Source of the DNA: Deltaproteobacteria bacterium
Lineage (GTDB): Bacteria > Desulfobacterota > Desulfobacteria > Desulfobacterales > ETH-SRB1
Assembly: GCA_030627405.1 (NCBI GenBank)
Contig: DAOUSD010000081.1
Coordinates: 1 to 6,991 of the forward strand
Direction of reading: 5' to 3'
Length of the DNA stretch: 6,991 bases
The notes beneath the pieces were generated by a model, which saw nothing but the letters and a program-made list of their open reading frames with translations, was not told where the DNA came from and searched no databases. Position 1 is the first letter of the stretch. Every line of letters begins with the position of its first letter. Positions 1-5,374 of this stretch are shown here, in pieces. Position numbers and translations under genes: made by a program.

Positions 1-8
1 AAAATCGT

Positions 9-14
9 GATAAT
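9..14 (+). promoter_or_regulatory. possible -10 element for the tRNA gene
   Basis: The hexamer GATAAT matches the sigma-70 -10 consensus TATAAT at five of six positions and lies 13 bases before the mature tRNA 5' end, a sensible place for a short tRNA leader. Any -35 element would fall outside the window, so this cannot be confirmed. Confidence 0.3.
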
Positions 15-27
15 TAGACCTCCAAAT

Positions 28-104
28 CGGGGCGTGGAGCAGCCTGGTAGCGCGCCTGCTTTGGGAGCAGGAAGCCGGAGGTTCAAATCCTCTCGCCCCG
101 ACCA
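28..104 (+). tRNA. tRNA-Pro (anticodon TGG)
   Basis: This is a complete 77-nt cloverleaf with genome-encoded CCA. The acceptor arm CGGGGCG (28-34) pairs perfectly with CGCCCCG (94-100), followed by A and CCA. The D arm holds AGCCTGGTA. The anticodon stem CCTGC (55-59) pairs with GCAGG, and the 7-base loop TTTGGGA gives anticodon TGG (62-64), which reads CCN proline codons. The T arm is GGAGG-TTCAAAT-CCTCT. A first base C with the A73 discriminator is typical of bacterial tRNA-Pro. It is the only plus-strand gene and converges on the HAMP gene. No integrase or repeated tRNA 3' end is visible, so there is no sign of island insertion here. Confidence 0.97.
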
Positions 105-233
105 ATTACTAAGTTGAGCAATTTTTCACTCGACCTGCACCAATCTTTTGCGCATCAAGGATTTGCGAAAAGTCTCGACATCTCCATTGGTATACCTACG
201 CTATGCGAAGTTATTTTTGAGTGAGCCCTTAGG
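105..233. other. convergent intergenic region
   Basis: This is 129 bases between the tRNA 3' end and the stop of the HAMP gene. It holds no credible gene and no strong terminator. A 6-bp hairpin with one G-T pair (113-118 with 129-134, 10-base loop) has no following T run. Bases 161-178 (ATTTGCGAAAAGTCTCGA) resemble, with one gap, the reverse complement of 5284-5300 (TTTTGCAAAGGTCTCGA) near the dispersed repeat. The region may hold a decayed repeat fragment. Confidence 0.5.
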
Positions 234-815
234 TTATAACTTAAAGATGTTGACAGCTTCCCGAAGACTCGCGTTTTCTGCCTTGATTTTTTTTACGATA
301 TCATCAACATTTTCGCCTGGAGCCTGTGCAACAAGCTCGTCTATATGCCCGGAAATATCCCCCATCTTTTTAATCTTAGTCCTTAATCCTTCAACCATTA
401 TATTAATCGAATTCGCTAGGTCTTCGACTTCATCTCCTTTGCGAAGCTTTATTTTCTTTTTTAGATCCCCATTGCCGATGTCAACAAGCTCTTTTTCTAT
501 TCGATAAAGTGGGCCGGCAATTGCATAGGGAAAGAAAACAGCCGCTAAAAAACCCAGAAAAAGACTTGAAAAAAAGCCGGTGAGCAGCACCGGAAAAAGA
601 AAGTCTAAAAAGTTATTTGCCTTAACATGAAACAGGCGATAAGATTTTCCAACATTTATGTCGCTGTAAAAGTAAAAGATAATGCCGGTCAAGAGCAATG
701 TGATAAAAATAATGCTCCATATTTTAACCAACATTCGAAGTTGCAACTTTTTTTTAATGGAAAAGTTAAAAAACCTTTTCCTTTTCCTTTTGAAAACCTT
801 TTTTGAAGTTGACAT
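234..815 (-). CDS. small two-helix membrane protein with C-terminal HAMP domain
   Basis: The product (193 aa) has a very basic N-terminus (KRKRKR at 10-14), a first membrane helix at about 29-50, a short external loop of about 20 residues, a second helix at about 71-98, then a HAMP-like segment at about 98-150. That segment shows the conserved proline after the helix (GPL, 101-103), GDL and the DEVEDLANSIN block. A short helical tail follows (about 150-193, possible coiled coil). HAMP domains normally pass signals from a membrane sensor to a kinase, cyclase or chemotaxis domain. None is present here, and the stop is clean. The start is supported by GGAGGT (819-824) three bases upstream of ATG. 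The gene follows the cytochrome gene by 113 bases on the same strand and may be co-transcribed with it. The HAMP call is solid by motif; the role is unknown. It might relay membrane or redox state to a separate partner. Confidence 0.85.
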   Translation of the reverse strand: MSTSKKVFKRKRKRFFNFSIKKKLQLRMLVKIWSIIFITLLLTGIIFYFYSDINVGKSYRLFHVKANNFLDFLFPVLLTGFFSSLFLGFLAAVFFPYAIAGPLYRIEKELVDIGNGDLKKKIKLRKGDEVEDLANSINIMVEGLRTKIKKMGDISGHIDELVAQAPGENVDDIVKKIKAENASLREAVNIFKL

Positions 816-928
816 AATACCTCCAATTCTATATGACTATCCATAAAAAATCAAGCAGTTATTTAACTGTCCATCCACAAATGGCATTTTTCGGCCGCCA
901 GCGGTCTCGTTTTGTATATCGACACTAC

Positions 929-2143
929 TTAATATTCTTTATGGCAAATTTTGCAAAGATCTTTTGAGGCCTCCATTCGAGTAAAATGTTTCCGATTTCC
1001 GCCATGCACCTCATGGCACGTAACACAGGTGATAATTCCGCCTTCCAGTGTCGGCAAATAATCCGGCACAACTGTTCCCCCTTTTTGGGCTATTCCAACC
1101 GGATGTGATACACCCAGAATTTCCGGAGGATGACATGTGTAACAGCCTTTGATTGTTAGCTCCTCCATTGTGACCAGATCTCTATGTTGAGCATTCAAGG
1201 ATTTCTGAGCATCAGAGCTTGCGGCCGGTGAAGCCAAAAATTTAGTCTTAGCGGTTGTCTTCTTTACTTTCAGACATTCAACAGTCATTTTTGCGGGCGT
1301 TGTAGTTTCAACATATATGCCAAGCTTTGAACCAAGCAAAAAGACGTGTTGACTTGCAATCGCCAATTTTTCAGTCTTTTTTTTCTTTTTTTTCGTTGCT
1401 GTAGTATCCAAGTCTTGTAAAACAGTTGCGTTGAAAACATGATCCTTTGAAACAGCTTCATTGCCTGAAACATCTCGTGATTTTATCCTGAAGTGATACT
1501 TCTTTCCGTCTGTCAGATCGTACAGGGCTACAGCATGATGCTTTGTCAGTGTTGTATCCTTTGAAGCGTGCCGGCCATATTGATCAGAAAATCCATACTC
1601 TACGCAAGAGGTTGACGGCTCATCAGTATCCCACGCTATGGTTGTCTCAAGAAATACCTCCTTTTTTATAGGGTCGATATTTATGCCGGATATCACCGGC
1701 GGTTTTATGTCGTCGGCCATTGCATCCTGCAGGCTTGCCGGAATAATACCTGTATATTTCTTTTCCAGTGTATGACCTATCCGATCTTCAACAATAATAT
1801 TGATGTCGTAAGTTGCTTCCGGAATAATATCTTCAACTAAAACATTATTTTCTTTCAGATAAGAATAACCGGGAAAAATGATCGGAGCGGCAATCTCTTT
1901 CGTGGTGAATGTCTTACCCCTTTTACCTTTCGTACTTTCCTGCCCCAAATGGCATGTAGTACATTCCTTATCTACAAACGGTGTATGTAGATAAAAACTT
2001 TCAATGCCTTTTCGGTAAACATCATCATGACAGGATAAACAGTTGCTTTTCATCATCATTGCCGCAGAAAAGGCATAAAGACCAAAAAATGCAGCAACAA
2101 TTGAAATGATTAGTATTATTGGATGTTTTATGAAATTTATCAT
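929..2143 (-). CDS. membrane-anchored five-haem c-type cytochrome with FN3-like domain
   Basis: The predicted protein (404 aa) starts with one hydrophobic helix (about 8-30), uncleaved and resembling the NapC/NrfH type anchor, followed by two haem motifs CLSCH (35-39) and CTTCH (61-65). A central beta-rich part (about 149-239) contains TIAWDTDEPST and YHFRIKSRDVSGN, typical of fibronectin III-like folds. A lysine run (251-256) links it to a C-terminal haem module with CYTCH (334-338), CVTCH (373-377) and CKICH (397-401), in the spacing of doubled-CxxCH cytochromes; SHPVG (346-350) and HGG after CVTCH offer further ligands. Haems would be in the periplasm. The frame is open to 2266, but ATG at 2143 is chosen: it has TGAGGA upstream and starts right at the anchor, while the extra 41 codons run into a repeat hairpin and lack a ribosome site. 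It probably carries electrons from the quinone pool or periplasm to an unknown acceptor. The partner is not known. Confidence 0.9.
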   Translation of the reverse strand: MINFIKHPIILIISIVAAFFGLYAFSAAMMMKSNCLSCHDDVYRKGIESFYLHTPFVDKECTTCHLGQESTKGKRGKTFTTKEIAAPIIFPGYSYLKENNVLVEDIIPEATYDINIIVEDRIGHTLEKKYTGIIPASLQDAMADDIKPPVISGINIDPIKKEVFLETTIAWDTDEPSTSCVEYGFSDQYGRHASKDTTLTKHHAVALYDLTDGKKYHFRIKSRDVSGNEAVSKDHVFNATVLQDLDTTATKKKKKKTEKLAIASQHVFLLGSKLGIYVETTTPAKMTVECLKVKKTTAKTKFLASPAASSDAQKSLNAQHRDLVTMEELTIKGCYTCHPPEILGVSHPVGIAQKGGTVVPDYLPTLEGGIITCVTCHEVHGGNRKHFTRMEASKDLCKICHKEY

Positions 2144-2151
2144 ATTAAAAA

Positions 2152-2157
2152 TCCTCA
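2152..2157 (-). promoter_or_regulatory. ribosome binding site for the cytochrome gene
   Basis: On the minus strand this reads TGAGGA, eight bases before ATG at 2143. It decides for this start over the upstream in-frame ATG at 2266, which has no purine-rich site and sits beside a palindromic repeat. Confidence 0.65.
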
Positions 2158-2276
2158 ATCCATATCTTTTTTTTCCACAGGCTGTTTTACAACAGGAGTA
2201 ACTATTGCCCGAACGAAAACTATAAAATTTTTTCAAGTTCAAGGAAGGCGCAAATTTTAACCGCATGAATACAGTA

Positions 2277-2300
2277 GGGGCGAACCTCTGTGTTCGCCCT
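2277..2300. repeat. REP-like palindromic hairpin
   Basis: GGGCGAAC (2278-2285) pairs perfectly with GTTCGCCC (2292-2299) around a 6-base loop CTCTGT, with a G-T pair outside (2277 with 2300). GTAGGGGCGAAC...GTTCGCCC palindromes of this kind are, from general knowledge, scattered in intergenic DNA of many environmental bacteria. Only one copy is in the window. No T run follows closely on either strand, so it is not an obvious intrinsic terminator, though it could still act as a transcription or mRNA-stability barrier. Confidence 0.65.
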
Positions 2301-2313
2301 CTTTTGAGGATTA

Positions 2314-2345
2314 AAATTTAAGCCTGACGCAGAAATTGGGAAAAT
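2314..2345 (+). repeat. dispersed repeat, copy 1
   Basis: Thirty-two bases beginning AAATTTAAGCCTGACGC match the reverse complement of 5308-5339 at 26 of 32 positions without gaps; the shared core is CTGACGC followed after two bases by AAATTGGG. The two copies are in opposite orientation and lie in the intergenic gaps on either side of the three CsgG-like genes. Confidence 0.7.
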
Positions 2346-2383
2346 CAGCAGTTTTCGTTCAGGCACTAACTACTCACGTAGTC

Positions 2384-2415
2384 AGGCTGAAGCCGTTTAG
2401 GCTGAAGGCTGAAAG
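2384..2415 (+). repeat. short GGCTGAAG repeats
   Basis: AGGCTGAAG occurs at 2384-2392 and 2399-2407, and GGCTGAAAG follows at 2407-2415. These three near-identical 9-mers lie just downstream of the second CsgG-like lipoprotein gene. No function is evident; this is degenerate intergenic repeat DNA. Confidence 0.55.
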
Positions 2416-2424
2416 TCTATAGTA

Positions 2425-3000
2425 TCAGGGCATTGTCTTAATCATCTCCAGAACCACTTTTTTGGTCAATTCGCCCACCGACCTGACCTTGCCGAAATCA
2501 AGAACCTTTATATAGTCGTCGCCGGTTCTTCTATGTTGCGCCATCCACAAAATCTTTCCTGTTCGGACGTCCAGCATCCTCGAACTGATGGAAACCACCG
2601 GAATAACACCTCTTTTTTTTTGCTCCATTCCCACGAATTCTTCTATCCGGCCAATGATAACGGCATCCACCCCCAATCTTTTTCCCATAAGTTTGATAGT
2701 ATTGAGATCAACGCCGGTTCTCACAATAATTCGTTCGCTGACAAGAAAGCTTTTAATGTTACCCGGAAATTCCACCTTAAACTTTTTCATTTTAACCAAG
2801 CCTGCGACAAAGGCCCCTGTCACAATTTTGTTCGCCTCGGCGATCATTGTGCTGTTATGAAAAGAAAAAATCGCTACTTTTTTGACTACCGGCTGATCAT
2901 GGTTTTTTCGGACGTAGGCATATGGGGTAGTAGTCGATGAACAAGCCGAGATAGATTCCAAGATAACAAGCAGAAAAATAAACTTTCTTGTCAGGCTCAT
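2425..3000 (-). CDS. CsgG-like small lipoprotein (second copy)
   Basis: The predicted protein (191 aa) starts MSLTRKFIFLLVILESISAC, a lipoprotein signal with lipobox ISAC and lipidated Cys20. The mature part follows the CsgG/LpoB-like pattern: an opening strand VKKVAIFSFHNST (about 39-51), the middle block GVDAVIIGRIEEF (about 118-130), then VSISSRMLDVRTGKILW and a C-terminal helix. It ends with TGDD and a glycine-containing stretch before a final amphipathic helix, shared with its neighbour at 3005-4594. The frame is also open from ATG at 3027, but that start would put an acidic stretch before the signal peptide and overlap the upstream gene; ATG at 3000 lies 4 bases after the upstream TGA, which suggests translational coupling. 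The ribosome site is weak for both. It is probably anchored to the outer membrane, facing the periplasm. Whether it forms a pore like CsgG or a regulatory or assembly factor cannot be told; no curli subunit is present. Confidence 0.8.
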   Translation of the reverse strand: MSLTRKFIFLLVILESISACSSTTTPYAYVRKNHDQPVVKKVAIFSFHNSTMIAEANKIVTGAFVAGLVKMKKFKVEFPGNIKSFLVSERIIVRTGVDLNTIKLMGKRLGVDAVIIGRIEEFVGMEQKKRGVIPVVSISSRMLDVRTGKILWMAQHRRTGDDYIKVLDFGKVRSVGELTKKVVLEMIKTMP

Positions 3001-3004
3001 CAAC

Positions 3005-4594
3005 TCAAAAATTTTCAACCCACTCATCCTTTTTTTTCTCAGGCTCAGTTACTTTAGACTCAAGGCATTTTAAGGGTTGTCTTTCTATTCGCAATTTGTT
3101 TCCCGCCATATCTCTCACTTCAAGCGAATAGGTGAGCGCATCCTCTTCTTCCGAGCTCAGCTCTTCTTCCGAGCTCAGCTCTTCTTCCGAGCTCAGCTCC
3201 TCTTCCGGGCTCAAGTCTTTTTTTGATTTTTTTTTTACTGGACAGACAATGGTTGCCGGGACATTCCCCTTGCCCTCAAACTTTCCTGCTTCAGCGCCTG
3301 TTCTGTCGTAAACAACGACTTTCCAATAGGCTATTTTGCTTATATCTTTGGTTTTTAGCGACAGGGTAAGGCTTTCTTCATTTTTCTCGGCAAGAACAAC
3401 GGTAGTCTCTGGCGGAGTTTTGTCGACCACGATCTTCTCCTTTGCTGTAGACGTCCGGTTGCCCGCCTTATCCTGCACAAACAATCGACAGAAATATGTT
3501 CCATCTTTAACCGGCTTGTATTGATTATCTTCACCCCGCCAGAAAAAATCTGCGGGCAGCATGCCGAAACCGTTTTCAGATCTCGCGACGTTGCCGTCTT
3601 TATCTGTAATCTCAACCTCCCAGCTTTCTAATGTAATTGTTTCCAGGAGTTCGGGGAAGAATTGAACATAGTCATTGATACCGTCATTGTTGGGAGATAT
3701 AAGCCTTTTCTGAAACAAAAGAGTGATTTCAGGTGAGCTGTTTTGGACAGTCAGATTGGCTGCGGAGTTTACACTAAAAAGCCTGTTCCATCGGTCCGAT
3801 ACGTAAATTTTCAGCGAATAGACTCCATCAATGACTGGAGCTGAAATAGTTCCGGTATACCATCTTCCGTCCTTGGTTTTAAGGTCAATCTCGCTATCAA
3901 GGACAAAGGCCCTGATATCTCGAAGCTTTTTGGTGATTTCTTTGACCTCTATTGAGATGCGTGTTGTCTCACCGCCTCTTAACACATCAGGGGAAAAACC
4001 AGCATGGCTGATTTCAATGGGGGTTATGGATGAGCTGCCCATATCGACGATAACGTTAACGGTAGAGGGCAAGTCGTTTAAGAGTTTTTCCACTGTGATT
4101 TCTATCAACTTCTTCAAAGAAGTTATCCTGCCTATACCGAGAAATGTGGCAAAGTCGTCACCAGTGCGTGAAATAGAGTTGGCCCAGACAACAGAGCTAT
4201 CAAAACAATTGATCATCTGAGCATTCATGGCTACCTGTGGATTTTCACCATCTTCAAGGAGATCAACGGACCCAAGCAACAACACATTCGCCTTTAAAGA
4301 AGCGCCCATTTCTCTGATAGCCGGTTTGTCCAGAAATTCCGTTCTACGGATTCTTCTTTTGGCAAGGAAATTTTCCAGGATATCCTGAGAAATAACCTCA
4401 AATTCATTTTTTATGAGACAATCCGATATAAAACGCGTCATATCAATGGATATATCTTCGACGGTAAATGTGTCGAAAGGCATCAGAGCTATTCGCTTTA
4501 TTTTTACCACATTATCCGCACCAAAAATACGACCTGACAACCCATGGAGCGAAAAAACTAAAATAGCTGCTACGATGAACAGATGTTTTTTCAC
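3005..4594 (-). CDS. secreted protein: CsgG-like domain plus Ig/FlgD-like domains
   Basis: The predicted protein (529 aa) begins at GTG 4594 with KKHLFIVAAILVFSLHGLSG and a likely signal peptidase I cut after IFGA (about residue 26). Domains in order: CsgG-like (about 31-177; IKRIALMPFDTF, ANVLLLGSVDLL, SRTGDD), an Ig-like beta sandwich (about 190-285), a FlgD-type Ig-like domain (about 287-392) with SPNNDGIND (300-308), FFWRGEDN and the DGTYFCRLFVQDKAGN signature, and a last Ig-like segment (about 394-512) interrupted by a lysine-rich stretch and four LS(S/P)EEE units (about 462-485). There is no lipobox, unlike its two paralogues. The frame is open upstream to a TTG at 4633, but the GTG has GAGGT at proper spacing and begins the signal peptide. 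It probably works in the periplasm or at the outer membrane with the adjacent lipoproteins, the Ig domains acting as spacers or binding arms. The exact function is unknown. Confidence 0.85.
   Translation of the reverse strand: MKKHLFIVAAILVFSLHGLSGRIFGADNVVKIKRIALMPFDTFTVEDISIDMTRFISDCLIKNEFEVISQDILENFLAKRRIRRTEFLDKPAIREMGASLKANVLLLGSVDLLEDGENPQVAMNAQMINCFDSSVVWANSISRTGDDFATFLGIGRITSLKKLIEITVEKLLNDLPSTVNVIVDMGSSSITPIEISHAGFSPDVLRGGETTRISIEVKEITKKLRDIRAFVLDSEIDLKTKDGRWYTGTISAPVIDGVYSLKIYVSDRWNRLFSVNSAANLTVQNSSPEITLLFQKRLISPNNDGINDYVQFFPELLETITLESWEVEITDKDGNVARSENGFGMLPADFFWRGEDNQYKPVKDGTYFCRLFVQDKAGNRTSTAKEKIVVDKTPPETTVVLAEKNEESLTLSLKTKDISKIAYWKVVVYDRTGAEAGKFEGKGNVPATIVCPVKKKSKKDLSPEEELSSEEELSSEEELSSEEEDALTYSLEVRDMAGNKLRIERQPLKCLESKVTEPEKKKDEWVENF
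3145..3216 (-). repeat. 18-base in-frame tandem repeat (LSSEEE units)
   Basis: Three perfect 18-base units (3145-3162, 3163-3180, 3181-3198; plus strand CTTCTTCCGAGCTCAGCT) are followed by a fourth degenerate unit (3199-3216, 14 of 18 matching). Each encodes six residues of an LSSEEE repeat in the C-terminal part of the Ig-domain protein. Because the unit is a multiple of three, gain or loss of units keeps the frame. Next to it lies a run of ten T (3227-3236) coding lysines. Confidence 0.95.
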
Positions 4595-4603
4595 GAAATC
4601 GAA

Positions 4604-4609
4604 ACCTCG
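4604..4609 (-). promoter_or_regulatory. ribosome binding site for the Ig-domain gene
   Basis: On the minus strand this reads CGAGGT, nine bases before the GTG at 4594. It supports a GTG start in place of the TTG at 4633, which has no such site. Confidence 0.6.
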
Positions 4610-4680
4610 ACAGCAAAATACCTGGATGAACAAAAAATGTTATCACCTAAACACGAAAATAAGTTCAATCAACAATCCCT

Positions 4681-5262
4681 CTATCCCCCAAACAGGGTAT
4701 CAAACATCTCCCCAACTAACTTTCTGCAAAGGTCGCTACGGCTCTTTTTGCCGATACCGAAGAGCCGATCCAGAATGGTTGTTCCTTTTACACTGTGTGT
4801 CGCCTCCCAGAGGATTTTATAGGATTTTGCATCTATCAGCTTTAAAGAGGCAGCGACTTCCGGATAAGAACTGCTCCCTGCCTGCAGCATACCGTATTCT
4901 TCAACCGCTCCTAAAATAAAGGCCTGGATGTTCAGCCGCTTTCCGGCCCTTTCGGCAACGCTTTTGCTGATGACGCTTTCATTTTCCTTAACTCCCTCTT
5001 CTCTCAGGACCTTATCTACTTCTCCGAATTCAACAACATCGAACAGGCCCCGCCTTAACACCTCCGCAAGCACGACATTTCTTACCTTGCCTTCCGCACC
5101 CCTTTCCTGGGTCAAATTTTTCAAAGGCACAATGGCTACTGTTTTGATATATGTAAGATCTGCAGTAGGGTGAATATAACTGATAGGCCCGCTACAATTG
5201 TAAAATATCGGCAATACCGCAAGTAAAAGTATTGTTTGCTTGATCCAACTTATACTATTCAT
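4681..5262 (-). CDS. CsgG-like small lipoprotein (first copy)
   Basis: The predicted protein (193 aa) starts MNSISWIKQTILLLAVLPIF, a signal sequence ending at Cys23 (FYNC). The Cys position is right for a lipoprotein, but Phe, Tyr and Asn before it make the lipobox atypical. The mature part has the family layout: YIKTVAIVPLKNLT (about 38-51), a helix with RNVVLAEVLRRGLFDVVE, a second helix with VDKVLREEG, the block NIQAFILGAVEEYG (about 111-124), then ASLKLIDAKSYKILWEATHS (about 138-157) and a C-terminal helix after LFGIGKKS. ATG at 5262 is preferred because GGAG lies five bases upstream; the frame continues upstream only into a dispersed repeat. The layout also fits the related GNA1162/DUF799 and LpoB-type lipoproteins, so the CsgG label is at superfamily level. 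It lies 112 bases after the barrel gene and 86 before the Ig-domain gene, on the same strand. Confidence 0.8.
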   Translation of the reverse strand: MNSISWIKQTILLLAVLPIFYNCSGPISYIHPTADLTYIKTVAIVPLKNLTQERGAEGKVRNVVLAEVLRRGLFDVVEFGEVDKVLREEGVKENESVISKSVAERAGKRLNIQAFILGAVEEYGMLQAGSSSYPEVAASLKLIDAKSYKILWEATHSVKGTTILDRLFGIGKKSRSDLCRKLVGEMFDTLFGG

Positions 5263-5267
5263 CTGTT

Positions 5268-5271
5268 CTCC
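5268..5271 (-). promoter_or_regulatory. ribosome binding site for the first CsgG-like lipoprotein
   Basis: The minus strand reads GGAG followed by AACAG and then ATG (5262), a spacing of five bases. It fixes the start and excludes the longer frame that begins at TTG 5298 inside repeat DNA. Confidence 0.7.
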
Positions 5272-5307
5272 ATTCGTAACTATTCGAGACCTTTGCAAAA
5301 TACCCCC

Positions 5308-5339
5308 TTTTGCCCAATTTTGGCGTCAGACTCAAATTT
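5308..5339 (-). repeat. dispersed repeat, copy 2 (inverted relative to copy 1)
   Basis: Read on the minus strand, AAATTTGAGTCTGACGCC and the following bases match 2314-2345 at 26 of 32 positions. Just beyond it on the same strand (5284-5300) is TTTTGCAAAGGTCTCGA, a sequence resembling 161-178. The copy lies in the gap between the barrel gene and the first CsgG-like gene. It may be the end of a decayed insertion element or a member of a genome-wide small repeat family; no transposase is visible. Confidence 0.7.
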
Positions 5340-5374
5340 AACGGGGCAGGCAACGTTGAACATTTTTCAAAGCT

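Larger units (their letters stand above)
2207..2364. repeat. imperfect inverted repeat bracketing a structured intergenic region
   Basis: GCCCGAACGAAAACT (2207-2221) matches the reverse complement of 2350-2364 (GCCTGAACGAAAACT) at 14 of 15 positions. The arms are separated by 128 bases that contain the palindrome at 2277-2300 and the dispersed repeat at 2314-2345. Further inverted arms overlap: AGCCTGAC (2321-2328) with GTCAGGCT (2381-2388), an 8-bp perfect match, and ACTAC (2369-2373) with GTAGT (2378-2382). Together they suggest a foldable element or a remnant of small mobile repeats between the two transcription units. Confidence 0.6.

Noticed and set aside
28..104. tRNA-Pro as an attachment site of an integrated element
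   Set aside because: No direct repeat of the tRNA 3' end and no integrase gene are in the window.
113..134. Hairpin after the tRNA as its terminator
   Set aside because: The 6-bp stem includes a G-T pair, has a 10-base loop and is not followed by a T run.
856..869. Hairpin CAGTT-ATTT-AACTG between the cytochrome and HAMP genes as a terminator
   Set aside because: The stem is only 5 bp and AT-rich, and the T run on the minus strand begins several bases away; too weak to call.
2221..2250. Sigma-70 promoter for the cytochrome gene (TATAGT with TTGAAC upstream)
   Set aside because: The spacing between the two hexamers is about 12 bases, too short for a normal promoter; no better -35 was found.
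2144..2266. 41-codon N-terminal extension of the cytochrome
   Set aside because: The extra residues are not signal-like, the upstream ATG has no ribosome site and abuts a palindromic repeat, while ATG 2143 has TGAGGA and begins directly at the membrane anchor.
2533..2940. Plus-strand open frame antisense to the second CsgG-like gene
   Set aside because: It has no recognisable domain or ribosome site, and the minus strand carries a clear lipoprotein with family motifs; it is an antisense shadow. The same applies to the plus-strand frames at 148-507, 3831-4220 and 4413-4919.
3668..3694. SPNNDGIND motif as a type IX secretion C-terminal domain
   Set aside because: The motif lies in the middle of the protein within a FlgD-like Ig domain, not at the C-terminus, and no type IX genes are present.
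3005..5262. A curli secretion operon
   Set aside because: Only CsgG-like domains are present; no CsgA/CsgB repeats, CsgE or CsgF are seen, and one CsgG-like domain is fused to Ig domains.
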